A DNA stretch of 64,000 bases from Variibacter gotjawalensis (lineage in GTDB: Bacteria; Pseudomonadota; Alphaproteobacteria; Rhizobiales; Xanthobacteraceae): positions 4,293,501-4,357,500 of the forward strand of contig NZ_AP014946.1 of the NCBI RefSeq assembly GCF_002355335.1, given 5' to 3'. Shown one piece after another: positions 33,888 to 43,129 of the stretch. The stretch's first letter is position 1; each line of letters begins with the position of its first letter. The notes below the pieces were generated by a model. That model was not told the DNA's origin. It was given only the letters and a program-made list of their open reading frames with translations, and did no database searches. The position numbers were made by a program, and so were the translations under genes.

Positions 33888-35675
33888 ATGGAGCACCACA
33901 CGCCGCTTATTTCCACGATTGTCGTCGGCTTGGTGTTGGCGTTTCTCCTCGGTGCTGCAGCGCAGCGGATCAAAGTCTCGCCCCTCGTCGGCTATCTCTT
34001 GGCGGGTGTCGCCATGGGGCCTTTCACGCCGGGCTTCGTCGGCGACCAGAACCTCGCCAATCAGCTCGCCGAGATCGGCGTCATTCTGCTGATGTTCGGC
34101 GTCGGCCTGCACTTCTCGCTGAAGGATTTGCTCTCGGTCCGGGCTATCGCGATCCCGGGCGCTATCGTCCAGATGGGCGCGGCGACGCTGCTCGGCCTCG
34201 CCCTCGCCTGGGCGCTGAAATGGCCGCTCGGCGCCGGCATCGTCTTCGGCCTCGCTCTTTCGGTCGCCTCCACGGTCGTGCTGCTCCGCGCGTTGCAGGA
34301 GCGCCGCCTGGTCGAAACGGACCGTGGCCGCATCGCCGTCGGCTGGCTCATCGTCGAAGACCTCGCGATGGTGCTCGCCTTGGTGCTGATCCCAGCGCTC
34401 GCCGGGCTCCTCAAGGGCGAAGGCATCACGGCCAGCACCAACGACATCATCATTCAGGTCGGCCTGACGCTGACCAAGGTCGCCGTCTTCGTCGGCTTGA
34501 TGCTGGTCGTCGGCCGCCGCGTTATCCCGTGGACATTGCACTACGTCGCCCATACGGGCTCGCGCGAACTCTTCCGATTGTCAGTGCTCGCGATAGCGCT
34601 CGGCTTCGCATACGTCGCCGCAACGCTCTTCGGCGCATCCTTCGCGCTCGGCGCGTTCTTCGCCGGCATGGTCCTCGCCGAATCCGAGCTCAGCCATCGC
34701 GCCGCGCAGGAATCGCTGCCGCTGCGCGACGCCTTCGCGGTTCTGTTCTTCGTCTCGGTCGGCATGCTGTTTGATCCGATGGTCGTCGTGAAGGACGCGC
34801 TGCCGGTGCTCGCGACGGTCGCGATCATCGTCGTCGGCAAGTCCCTCGCTGCCTACGCGATCGTGCGTCTCTTCGGCCATTCGCAGATGACGGCGTTGAC
34901 TATTTCGGCCAGCCTCGCGCAGATCGGCGAATTCTCCTTCATCCTGATCGGCCTCGGTGTCAGCCTCGCGATCTTGCCCGAGCGCGGGCGCGATCTCGTG
35001 CTCGCGGGCGCGATCATCTCGATTATGCTGAACCCGATCCTATTCGTGCTGCTCGATTGGTTCACACAGCGCGAAGCGGCGAAAAGCGACGCCGGCGCGG
35101 CAGAGGCGCAGCAGGAACAATCCCGCGCCGAAGTCCCGGTCACGAAGCTCACTGACCACGTCGTGCTGGTCGGCCATGGCCGCGTCGGCCGCGCGATCAG
35201 CCAGGAACTGATCGACCGCAAAATCCCGCTGCTCGTCATCGAAGCCGGCGAGAAGGCGACGCAGAAGCTCAAGGAAGACGGCGTCGAGGTGATCAACGAA
35301 AACGCCGCCGACCCCGTCGTCGCCAAAGCCGCCAATTTCGGCCATGCGCGCTGTCTGCTGGTCGCGATCCCGGATGGCTTCGAAGGCGGACAGGTCGTGC
35401 AGCAGGCGCGCAACATCAACGAAAATCTGCCGATCATCGCGCGCTCGCACTCGGACGATCAAACGCAGCACCTGCGCAAACTTGGTGCATCGCGCGTCAT
35501 CATGGGCGAGAACGAGATTGCTCGCGCGATGTTCGAAGACGCGCGTTCCCTCGGTGCCGATACGGCACCGACGCATGTCGATAGCTGGCTCGACGATGGA
35601 GCGACGCTGTCCGAAGTCGAGGGCGGCGCCAAAACCGTGGCGGCCAAAGCCGACCCGCCCGCGACAACGCCTTAG
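33888..35675 (+). CDS. CPA2 cation:proton antiporter with RCK domain (YbaL/KefB type)
   Basis: A 595-residue KefB/YbaL-like potassium efflux protein. A 12-13 helix exchanger domain (1-385) is followed by a TrkA-N Rossmann domain (about 420-535, HVVLVGHGRVGRAISQELI) that binds nucleotide and gates the channel. Acidic and Gln-rich residues link the two. ATG start is clear. It overlaps the convergent BKACE gene by four bases. Confidence 0.92.
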   Translation: MEHHTPLISTIVVGLVLAFLLGAAAQRIKVSPLVGYLLAGVAMGPFTPGFVGDQNLANQLAEIGVILLMFGVGLHFSLKDLLSVRAIAIPGAIVQMGAATLLGLALAWALKWPLGAGIVFGLALSVASTVVLLRALQERRLVETDRGRIAVGWLIVEDLAMVLALVLIPALAGLLKGEGITASTNDIIIQVGLTLTKVAVFVGLMLVVGRRVIPWTLHYVAHTGSRELFRLSVLAIALGFAYVAATLFGASFALGAFFAGMVLAESELSHRAAQESLPLRDAFAVLFFVSVGMLFDPMVVVKDALPVLATVAIIVVGKSLAAYAIVRLFGHSQMTALTISASLAQIGEFSFILIGLGVSLAILPERGRDLVLAGAIISIMLNPILFVLLDWFTQREAAKSDAGAAEAQQEQSRAEVPVTKLTDHVVLVGHGRVGRAISQELIDRKIPLLVIEAGEKATQKLKEDGVEVINENAADPVVAKAANFGHARCLLVAIPDGFEGGQVVQQARNINENLPIIARSHSDDQTQHLRKLGASRVIMGENEIARAMFEDARSLGADTAPTHVDSWLDDGATLSEVEGGAKTVAAKADPPATTP

Positions 35676-36601
35676 AAGTTCACCTTATCGCCGCCTTTGA
35701 GCTGCAGGATTTCGCGCGCCTCGTCCGGCGAGGCGATCTCGAGGCCGAGACCCTCGATGATCTTGCGCACGTTGGTGACCTGCTCGGCATTCGACTTCGC
35801 GAGCTTGCCGGGGCCGATCCACAGCGAGTCTTCGAGCCCGACGCGCACGTTGCCGCCCATCGCGGCCGCCATCGCGGCAATCGGCATCTGATTACGCCCG
35901 CCGCCGAGCACGCTCCAGCGATACTCGTCGCCGAACAGGCGATCCGCCGTGCGCTTCATCATCATCACGTCTTCCGGATGCGGCCCGATGCCACCCAGAA
36001 TGCCGAACACCGACTGAATGAAATACGGCGCTTTGATCACGCCGCGATCCGCAAAGTGCCGCAGCGTATAGAGATGGCCGATGTCGTAGCACTCGATCTC
36101 GAAGCGCGTGTTGTTGTTCGCGCAGGTCGTCAGGATGTTCTCAATGTCCTGCAGCGTGTTCTTGAAGATGCGGTCACGCGAGCCTTCGAGATACGGCTTC
36201 TCCCAATCGTGCTTCCATTCTTTGACGCGCGGGATCATCGGGTAGAGCCCGAAATTCATCGAGCCCATGTTGAGGCTCGCGACCTCCGGCTTGAAATGCG
36301 CGGCAGGACGCAGGCGCTCCTCGACCGACATCGTCGGCGCGCCGCCTGTCGTGATATTCACGACGCAGTTGGAGCTCTGCTTGATGACCTTGAGGAACGG
36401 CTCGAACGCTTCCGGCGATTGATCCGGCCGGCCATCCTGTGGATTGCGCGCATGCAAATGGACGACGGCAGCGCCGGCTTCAGCGGCGCCGATCGCGGCG
36501 TCGGCAATTTCCTGCGGTGTGATCGGCAAATGCGGCGACATCGACGGCGTATGGATCGCGCCGGTGACCGCGCACGTGATGATGACTTTACGGCTCGCCA
36601 T
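35672..36601 (-). CDS. 3-keto-5-aminohexanoate cleavage protein (BKACE family)
   Basis: Zinc-dependent beta-keto acid cleavage enzyme, 309 residues. It condenses a beta-keto acid with acetyl-CoA, releasing acetoacetate and a CoA ester. The zinc motif VVHLHARNP, the C-terminal GGGRNQMP region and NMGSMNFG are typical. BKACE substrates vary (3-keto-5-aminohexanoate, dehydrocarnitine and others). It is followed upstream by a dehydrogenase gene and a Liv importer on the same strand, suggesting a pathway that oxidises a 3-hydroxy acid and cleaves the keto product. Confidence 0.92.
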   Translation of the reverse strand: MASRKVIITCAVTGAIHTPSMSPHLPITPQEIADAAIGAAEAGAAVVHLHARNPQDGRPDQSPEAFEPFLKVIKQSSNCVVNITTGGAPTMSVEERLRPAAHFKPEVASLNMGSMNFGLYPMIPRVKEWKHDWEKPYLEGSRDRIFKNTLQDIENILTTCANNNTRFEIECYDIGHLYTLRHFADRGVIKAPYFIQSVFGILGGIGPHPEDVMMMKRTADRLFGDEYRWSVLGGGRNQMPIAAMAAAMGGNVRVGLEDSLWIGPGKLAKSNAEQVTNVRKIIEGLGLEIASPDEAREILQLKGGDKVNF

Positions 36602-36618
36602 GTTCTTCTTCCTTCCGG

Positions 36619-37551
36619 TCAGCTATCCGCTTGTGATGACTTATGTGCCGCGAGCGCGGCGAGGCGCTTGTCGCGCCAGGCCATGCGGGCTTCGAGACGT
36701 TCGCGATCGGGCGCAAGCCCCCATTGCTTCAAAATGCTCTCGACATTTTCGCCCTCGAACACCGACGCCTTCGCGGGCTCGGCCTGCAGGCGGCGATAAA
36801 AGCCGGTGTAGCGCGCGCAGTAATCCGCCATCCCGCCCGGCGCATTGAGGTCGATGGTCTCGAACGGCCCCATGAACGACCAACGGAGCCCGAGCCCATC
36901 CTTCAGCGTCTTGTCGCAATCCTGCGGCGAAACGTAGCCTTCGCCGACGAGGCGGAACGCCTCCGCGAGCAACGCGCCCTGCAGGCGATTGAGGATGAAG
37001 CCTTCGATCTCCTTGTTGACGACGATCGGCACCTGCCCGATCTGTTCGTAAACCGCTTTCGCGCGCGCAATCGTTTCCGGAGAGGTCCACGGCGCGCCGA
37101 CGAGTTCGACCAGCGGGATCAGATGCGGCGGGTTGACCGGATGCGCGACCAAGCAGCGCGCGCGGCCCTTCAGATTCTCGGTGTATTTGCTGGCAACGAT
37201 CGCCGACGTCGACGACGCCAGCACGACATGCGGCGCGGCAAGTTCGTCCATCTCGGCGAAAATCATGATCTTCGCTTCGAGAACCTCCGGCGTGTTCTCT
37301 TGCACGAAGTCCGCGCCTTGCACGGCCTCAGCTACAGAGCGTGCGACAGAGACCCGCGCGGCCGCCACCTTTGCGTCCTTTACGAGACCGTGCCGCGCTT
37401 GCTCTTCGAGCCCCTCGCCGACGAGTTTCAGCGCAGCTTCGGCAGCGCCCGGCGCCGCATCGTAAAGTTTTACGTTCCAGCCCGCGCGAGCGAACACACT
37501 CGCCCAGGCGCGGCCGATCAATCCTGAGCCGATCATCGCGGCAGTGGGCAT
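36619..37551 (-). CDS. 3-hydroxyacyl-CoA dehydrogenase family protein (carnitine dehydrogenase-like)
   Basis: NAD-dependent beta-hydroxy-acid dehydrogenase, 310 residues. N-terminal Rossmann domain (AMIGSGLIGRAWASVFARAG) and C-terminal 3HCDH domain with catalytic His in CLVAHPVNPPHLIPL. It resembles lambda-crystallin and L-carnitine dehydrogenase more than the fatty-acid enzyme. A product keto acid would suit the adjacent BKACE. ATG at 37551 follows GAGAGG; TTG at 37557 is the alternative. Seventeen bases separate it from BKACE. Confidence 0.88.
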   Translation of the reverse strand: MPTAAMIGSGLIGRAWASVFARAGWNVKLYDAAPGAAEAALKLVGEGLEEQARHGLVKDAKVAAARVSVARSVAEAVQGADFVQENTPEVLEAKIMIFAEMDELAAPHVVLASSTSAIVASKYTENLKGRARCLVAHPVNPPHLIPLVELVGAPWTSPETIARAKAVYEQIGQVPIVVNKEIEGFILNRLQGALLAEAFRLVGEGYVSPQDCDKTLKDGLGLRWSFMGPFETIDLNAPGGMADYCARYTGFYRRLQAEPAKASVFEGENVESILKQWGLAPDRERLEARMAWRDKRLAALAAHKSSQADS

Positions 37552-37575
37552 CAGCAACCTCTCTTGGATGTCAAA

Positions 37576-40092
37576 CTACAACCACAGCACCTTGCGGCGA
37601 AGGTCAAGGTCGTCGCGCAGCGCTTTCGACTCGCCGGTCCACGTGACGGAACCGCGCTCCAGAACGACGGTACGATCCGACAGCGCGAGCGCCAGATCGA
37701 GATGGTGATCGACGATGATGAGCGCGATATCGCGGCGTAATTTGTCGAAGGCTTCGAACAGTTCCTCGGTCACCGCGGGAGACAAACCTTCAAACGGTTC
37801 GTCGAGCAGCAGCACGCGCACGTCGCCGGAAAGTGCTCGCGCCACCGCAACCATCTGCTGCTCGCCGCCTGAGAGATAATCCGCCGGCGTATTCCAGCGC
37901 TCTTTGATGCGCGGGAAGATTTCGACGATGCGGTCCTCGTCCCAATGAATGCCGGCGCCCGTGATGCGCTTCAGTCGACCGAGTTCAAGATTCTGCGCGA
38001 CCGTCATCCCGGCGAAGAGCCCGCGCCCTTGCGGGACAAAGCCGATGCCGGCGCGCGCAATGGCATCGGCTGGCTGCCCTTTGATTTCCTTGCCGGCGAG
38101 CGTGATCGTGCCGTTCTGCGGCGGCGCGATGCCGACCAGCGTTTTCAGCAACGTCGATTTCCCGGCGCCGTTGCGGCCGAGCAGCGCGACAATCTCGCGC
38201 TCGTGCACCTCAAGCGAGGCCGCATTGAGGATGTGGCTCTTGCCGTAGAACGTATCAACGCCCTGCATCGACAATAGCGTCGCTGTACCGGCTGCCGACT
38301 CACGCGTCTTCGCCGCGACGGCAGAAGAGCCCGAGCCGATGTAAACTTCACGCACTTTATCGCTGCTGCGCGCATCCTCGACGGTGCCGTCAACCAGCAC
38401 AGCGCCTTCGTTCATCACCGTGACGCGGTCGGCAAGCTGGAACACGCGATCGATGTCGTGTTCGACCATCAGCACCGGAATTTCCGCCGACAGTGATTTG
38501 ATGATCCCGGCAACGCGCGTTCGCTCTGCGGCCGCGAGACCGGCGAGCGGCTCGTCGAGCAGCAGCACGCGCGGGCACGTCGATAGCGCGAGGCCCATAT
38601 CGAGCAACCGCTGTCCACCGTAGGACAGCGACGCGGCTTCCGCACGCTCGATGCCCTTGAGGCCGAGATACGCCATCAGCTGCGTCGTCTCGGTGTTGAC
38701 GTCGGCAAGATCATGCGCCGGCTTCCAGAAGCCGAAGCGCGACGGACTGCGCGCCTGCACGGCGAGCCGCATATTCTCTTCGATCGGCAAGCCGCCGAAC
38801 AGATTGGTGATCTGGAACGAGCGGCCGATGCCGGCGCGCGTGATGTCCTCAGGGCGCAAGCCTGCGATGGATTTGCCTTCCAGCGTGATCGTGCCCTGAT
38901 CCGGTTTGTAGAACCCGGATAGCAGATTGAAAGCCGTCGTCTTGCCGGCACCATTCGGCCCAATCAGACAATGCAGCGTGCGATCCGCCACCGCGATGCT
39001 CACGCCGTTGACGGCGCGAAGTCCGCCGAAGCTCTTGTGCAGATCCTTCGCATCAAGCACGACGCCACTAGAGGGCTGACGCGCGAAGCTATCGGGCAGC
39101 GGTAGCCCGGCTGTGATCTGCCGCGCCGACATCGCGGCATCTTCGGTGACGACTTTGCGGAACGGCCGCAGCAGTTGCCCCGCAACACCGACGAGCCCTG
39201 TCGGCGAGAAGACGATGAAGCCGACAAACAGCAGGCCGAAGTAGAACAGCCAATGCGGAGTCCAGATCGACAGGAACTCGCGGAACAGGATGAAGAACAG
39301 AGCGCCGAGAGCCGGCCCCAGGAAACTGCGCATACCGCCGATAACGACCATGGCGACAAGTTCGCCCGAGAACGCCACCGCAAGCGGCTCCGCCGAGGCG
39401 AAGCGATGGTTGAACACCGAGAGCACGCCGGCGAGACCGACGATCGTCGCCGAGAGAACGAAGCCGATCAGCTTGTAGCTGTTGGTCGGATAGCCGACGA
39501 AGCGCGCGCGCTGCTCGTTCTCGCGGATCGCGACCAACACGGTACCGATTGGCGACGCGTGGAAGCGCCACAACAGATACGTCACGGCGAAGCCGACAAC
39601 AGCGACGACCGTGTAGTAATTTGCGTCACGTTCGAGGTTGAAGCCGAACACTGTCGAGCGCGTGATGTTGCCGAGTCCGCTCTCGCCCCCGGTGAAATCG
39701 GTCCAGCGATACGCAACGGCAAACAGGAGCGCGGTAAGCGCAAGCGTCAGGAGCGAAAAATAGACGCCGCGACGGCGCAAAATAAGCGCGCCCGCCAGCA
39801 CCGATGCAACCGCGATGAAGACGATCGCGAATAAGATCGGCAGCACGACGTCATTCGGAAACCAGTACTTCTGGCTGAGCGCCGCCGCGTAAGCACCAAG
39901 GCCGAACCAAGCGCCGTGACCAAAAGAGACAAGATTCGTATGGCCGACGAGAATATTGAGACCCAGCGCCGCAATCGCCACGACGACGAGATCGATCGAC
40001 GTGCGCATCGGCAGGCCAATGCGATCCAGGACAAACGGCAATGCGACCAGCGCAGCGGCCGTGATGATGAGGGGCGTATAGTTGCGGCGCAT
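37576..40092 (-). CDS. Branched-chain amino acid-type ABC transporter: fused LivM-LivG-LivF
   Basis: One 838-residue polypeptide combines the second permease and both ATPases of a Liv-type importer. Residues about 1-310 are a LivM permease (eight or so helices, EAA-like region near 190); about 345-590 a LivG ATPase (Walker A GPNGAGKTTAFN, signature LSYGGQRLLDMG); about 608-838 a LivF ATPase (Walker A GRNGAGKSTLLK, signature LSGGEQQMVAVA, Walker B VLLLDEPFEGLSP). No stop or frameshift lies in the linkers. The start overlaps livH by one base (TGATG). Confidence 0.93.
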   Translation of the reverse strand: MRRNYTPLIITAAALVALPFVLDRIGLPMRTSIDLVVVAIAALGLNILVGHTNLVSFGHGAWFGLGAYAAALSQKYWFPNDVVLPILFAIVFIAVASVLAGALILRRRGVYFSLLTLALTALLFAVAYRWTDFTGGESGLGNITRSTVFGFNLERDANYYTVVAVVGFAVTYLLWRFHASPIGTVLVAIRENEQRARFVGYPTNSYKLIGFVLSATIVGLAGVLSVFNHRFASAEPLAVAFSGELVAMVVIGGMRSFLGPALGALFFILFREFLSIWTPHWLFYFGLLFVGFIVFSPTGLVGVAGQLLRPFRKVVTEDAAMSARQITAGLPLPDSFARQPSSGVVLDAKDLHKSFGGLRAVNGVSIAVADRTLHCLIGPNGAGKTTAFNLLSGFYKPDQGTITLEGKSIAGLRPEDITRAGIGRSFQITNLFGGLPIEENMRLAVQARSPSRFGFWKPAHDLADVNTETTQLMAYLGLKGIERAEAASLSYGGQRLLDMGLALSTCPRVLLLDEPLAGLAAAERTRVAGIIKSLSAEIPVLMVEHDIDRVFQLADRVTVMNEGAVLVDGTVEDARSSDKVREVYIGSGSSAVAAKTRESAAGTATLLSMQGVDTFYGKSHILNAASLEVHEREIVALLGRNGAGKSTLLKTLVGIAPPQNGTITLAGKEIKGQPADAIARAGIGFVPQGRGLFAGMTVAQNLELGRLKRITGAGIHWDEDRIVEIFPRIKERWNTPADYLSGGEQQMVAVARALSGDVRVLLLDEPFEGLSPAVTEELFEAFDKLRRDIALIIVDHHLDLALALSDRTVVLERGSVTWTGESKALRDDLDLRRKVLWL

Positions 40093-40967
40093 CACTCGAA
40101 TCTCTCGATGCGCTCGCCGAACAACCCGCGCGGACGCACCAACAGCACCAGCGCCATCAGCAGATACATCGACGCTTCACCCCACGACGGGTTGAAGTAA
40201 ATCGTCACGCCCTTGACGACGCCGACCAACGCGGCCGCAGCGATGACGCCCCAAAACGAACCCAAGCCGCCGATCACAACGACGACGAACGCCGATGTCA
40301 GGATTTCCGCGCCCATCGCGGGATGCACGCCCGAGATCGGCGCCAGCATCACGCCGGCAAGACCCGCGAGACCGATGCCGAGCGCCGCAATCGCTGTCAT
40401 GTAGGGCGACAGCGAAATGCCGAGTGCCGCGACCATATCGGGATTCTGCACGCCGGCGCGCACGACGCGGCCGAAGGCCGTGCGATAAACGATGAACCAC
40501 GTCGCCGTAACTGCGAGTGTCGCGATGCCGAGCACGATCACGCGGTAGCGCGGATAGATGAAGTCGCCGAGAAAGATTTGCCCGCGCAATTCGGGCGGGA
40601 TCGAGAACGGCTGCGGCGATGCGCCGAAGATGATGCGCAAGCCCTGCTCGATCACCATCGCAAGCCCGAATGTGAGCAGCAGGCTGAGGATCGGGTCGGC
40701 GCGATAGAAGCGGCGGAACAGCAAGCGCTCGATGACGACGCCGAGCATCGCGACGAGCAGCGGCGACAACACGAAAGCCGGCGCAAAGCCGAGGCGCTGT
40801 GTCAGCACCACAGCGGCGTAAGCGCCGATCGCGTAGAAGCCGCCATGCGCGAGATTGACGATGCCGCCGAGCGAAAAGATAAGCGATAGCCCGAGCGCGA
40901 TCAGCAGGTAATACGCGCCGGACAACAGGCCGTTCAGAACTTGTTCAAGGACGAAGACGAATTGCAC
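40092..40967 (-). CDS. Branched-chain amino acid-type ABC transporter permease LivH
   Basis: Integral membrane permease, 291 residues with eight or so helices and family motifs SLGGIVNLAHGGFYAIGAY near the N-terminus and VVVIGGLGSFWG near the end. It pairs with the fused LivM-G-F to form the channel. It follows livK after a hairpin that may lower downstream expression. Confidence 0.93.
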   Translation of the reverse strand: MQFVFVLEQVLNGLLSGAYYLLIALGLSLIFSLGGIVNLAHGGFYAIGAYAAVVLTQRLGFAPAFVLSPLLVAMLGVVIERLLFRRFYRADPILSLLLTFGLAMVIEQGLRIIFGASPQPFSIPPELRGQIFLGDFIYPRYRVIVLGIATLAVTATWFIVYRTAFGRVVRAGVQNPDMVAALGISLSPYMTAIAALGIGLAGLAGVMLAPISGVHPAMGAEILTSAFVVVVIGGLGSFWGVIAAAALVGVVKGVTIYFNPSWGEASMYLLMALVLLVRPRGLFGERIERFE

Positions 40968-40995
40968 GCCGCAAACTCAAAGCTGGAAAAGGAAC

Positions 40996-41020
40996 ACCCT
41001 CCCGCCCTGGGCGGGAGGGT
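40996..41020 (-). terminator. Attenuator-like hairpin between livK and livH
   Basis: An 11-base perfect stem (ACCCTCCCGCC with its complement, 40996-41006/41010-41020) with a three-base loop. On the minus strand it is followed by GTTCCTTTTCC. Partial termination here would let the binding protein be made in excess over the permease. Confidence 0.6.
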
Positions 41021-41032
41021 AAGCGCAACGCG

Positions 41033-42277
41033 TTACGCCGGCATCTTGCAGGCGCCATCCTTCGGCGGCGCGAGGACTTCGAGATCCTCGCCCGGCGCCG
41101 GCACGGTGCCGAGCGCCTCGTAGATGTCCCACTGATCCTTTTGCTTCGACGCTTCCTTCGCGCGGACCGCGTACATCTCCATGATCATCTGGTTGTCGTA
41201 AGGCCGGAAGTAGCCCTCGCGCGACTTGCCGATGTCGAACTTCGCGCCTTTGCGTAGATGCTCCGAGAGCTTCACCGACTCGTTCGACTTCATTTCGTTC
41301 ATCGCCTGCGCGGTGAGCTTGAAGGCGTGATAGTCGCCCCACGATTGGTTTTCCGGCGGCTTGCCGTACTTTTTGGTGAACGCCTCGACGAACTTCCTCG
41401 AGCTCGGCGTGTCGACGAGGTGATGCCACGGCAGAGGCCAGATGCCGGCGAAATTGCCTTTGCCGGCGCCCCACGCCACGACAGTATCGAAGCCGAAACC
41501 GCCGATCGGGAACGGCAGGCCATATTCGGCATATTGCTTGATGAAGTTGGTGATCTGGTTGCCGGCGAGATTCGACGCAACGACGTCCGGCCGCGCCTGA
41601 CGGATCTTGAGAAGATACGGCGAGAAGTCGGTTGCATCGGTCGGCACGAGTTCATCGCCAACCAATGTGCCGCCATGCTTCTGCAGGAAGCCGCGCGCGA
41701 CGCGCGAGAGATCGTGACCGAACGCATAGTCGGCCGTCAGCGTGAACCACTTCTTCCCCTTCACGAGATTCTCGCGCAAGAAGTAGTTGCCAGCCGTCTC
41801 GACATACATCGAGTTGGCGGCCTCGATGTGGAACATGAAAGGATTGCAGTTCGCGCCGCGCAGCGCGTCCGAGTTACAGCCTGTATTGATGAAAACGGTC
41901 TTGAGCCGGTTTGCGACTTGGCCGATCGCGAGGCCAGAAGCTGACGAGATTTCGCCGATGATCATCGAGACCTTGTCGCGCTCGACCAACCGCTCGGCCT
42001 TCGACGATGCGGTCTGCGGATTGACGGAGTCTTCCAGCACCAGCTCGACCTTGCGGCCCATGATGCCGCCGGCAGCATTCACTTCCTCGGCCGCGAGCTT
42101 CACGCCCATCACGGCATATTCGCCGACCGGGCCCAAGAAGCCGGTGAGCGGCGTGAGGTGACCGATGCGGATCACATCCGACTGCGCGCGCGAGATTGCC
42201 GGCATGCCGACGCCGCCGAGCAATGCCGCGCCGGCGGCGCCCTTGATCAGCGAACGGCGAGAAACTCTGTGGATCAT
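41033..42277 (-). CDS. Liv-type ABC transporter substrate-binding protein, Tat signal
   Basis: Periplasmic binding protein of the LivJ/K family, 414 residues. N-terminal SRRSLIKGAAGAALLGG is a good twin-arginine signal. The Leu-binding fold follows (IRIGHLTPLTGFLGPVGEYAVMG; ASNLAGNQITNFIKQYAEYG). Ligand not predictable; the enzymes nearby suggest a 3-hydroxy acid, amino acid or quaternary amine. It is divergent from the GntR gene, and is the first gene of the liv-dehydrogenase-BKACE operon. Confidence 0.92.
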   Translation of the reverse strand: MIHRVSRRSLIKGAAGAALLGGVGMPAISRAQSDVIRIGHLTPLTGFLGPVGEYAVMGVKLAAEEVNAAGGIMGRKVELVLEDSVNPQTASSKAERLVERDKVSMIIGEISSASGLAIGQVANRLKTVFINTGCNSDALRGANCNPFMFHIEAANSMYVETAGNYFLRENLVKGKKWFTLTADYAFGHDLSRVARGFLQKHGGTLVGDELVPTDATDFSPYLLKIRQARPDVVASNLAGNQITNFIKQYAEYGLPFPIGGFGFDTVVAWGAGKGNFAGIWPLPWHHLVDTPSSRKFVEAFTKKYGKPPENQSWGDYHAFKLTAQAMNEMKSNESVKLSEHLRKGAKFDIGKSREGYFRPYDNQMIMEMYAVRAKEASKQKDQWDIYEALGTVPAPGEDLEVLAPPKDGACKMPA

Positions 42278-42366
42278 TTCAAATCCTCCCTGGGCGTCTT
42301 GTCCCTAGACTTGTTCTTGCTCGGGCGCTTTTCGCGCTCTCGACGTTTCGTCACGCTTGCCGTGAA

Positions 42367-42378
42367 CTGTGATCACAG
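42367..42378. promoter_or_regulatory. Candidate GntR/FadR operator
   Basis: CTGTGATCACAG is a perfect 12-base palindrome in the 146-base gap between livK and the divergent GntR gene, 45 bases before the GntR start. FCD-type regulators bind short palindromes of this kind and usually control their own divergent region. Confidence 0.5.
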
Positions 42379-42423
42379 ATACCGTGACGTCTTCCATTTG
42401 GCAATACCGTCAGGAGCAACTTC

Positions 42424-43116
42424 GTGAAACCGCAGGCACGGCGCAACCCCGCTAGCGGAGAGACGCTGGGCGAGAGCGTCAACGCGAGCCTGCGCGAGCG
42501 CCTGATCGGCGGCGAAGTGTCGCCCGGCGAAAAGCTTTCGATCCGCGCCGTCGCTGAATCGCTCGGTGTCAGCATGACGCCGGTGCGCCACGCCGTTTCG
42601 CGGCTGGTTGCCGAGAACGCGCTGGAAGTTCTGCCGAAAAGCGCCGTCCGCGTGCCGCCGATGTCCCTCGAGCAGTATCGCGAACTCACCACCGTGCGCC
42701 TCGCGATTGAGGGAATGGCGGCCGAGGCCGCCGCAAAAAACCGAACCAAGGCCGACATCGCACGGATCAGCGCCGCAGACGCCGCCTTCCGCCGTCAGCA
42801 ACGTGCGGCGCGACCGGATCTCGGCGCGGCGGTACGCACCAACAAAGATTTTCACTTCGCGGTTTATCGCGCATCCGCAATGCCGACGCTTGTGCGGATT
42901 ATCGAAGGCCTATGGCTGCGCGTCGGGCCGATCATCAATCTCGATCTGCGTTCGAGCGCGATGCGTCTGCGCGCGCACGTCGCCGAACAGCACCACGCGG
43001 CCGCGCTCGCGGCGATCGAACGCGGTGACGCGAAAGCCGCTCGCGCCGCGATCGTCGCCGATATCGCAGGCACTGCGCGATACATCGAACAACAAAATTG
43101 GCTGACCGAAGATTAG
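42424..43116 (+). CDS. GntR family transcriptional regulator (FadR/FCD type)
   Basis: A 230-residue regulator: winged helix (about 20-80, LSIRAVAESLGVSMTPVRHAVSRL) and an all-helical FCD ligand domain (about 85-215, NKDFHFAVYRASAMPTLVRII, and HxxxxxAI). GTG start. It is divergent from the liv operon and just upstream of an SDR gene, so likely controls both in response to the transported compound or a metabolite. Confidence 0.92.
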   Translation: MKPQARRNPASGETLGESVNASLRERLIGGEVSPGEKLSIRAVAESLGVSMTPVRHAVSRLVAENALEVLPKSAVRVPPMSLEQYRELTTVRLAIEGMAAEAAAKNRTKADIARISAADAAFRRQQRAARPDLGAAVRTNKDFHFAVYRASAMPTLVRIIEGLWLRVGPIINLDLRSSAMRLRAHVAEQHHAAALAAIERGDAKAARAAIVADIAGTARYIEQQNWLTED

Positions 43117-43129
43117 GGAGAAGCGATCC

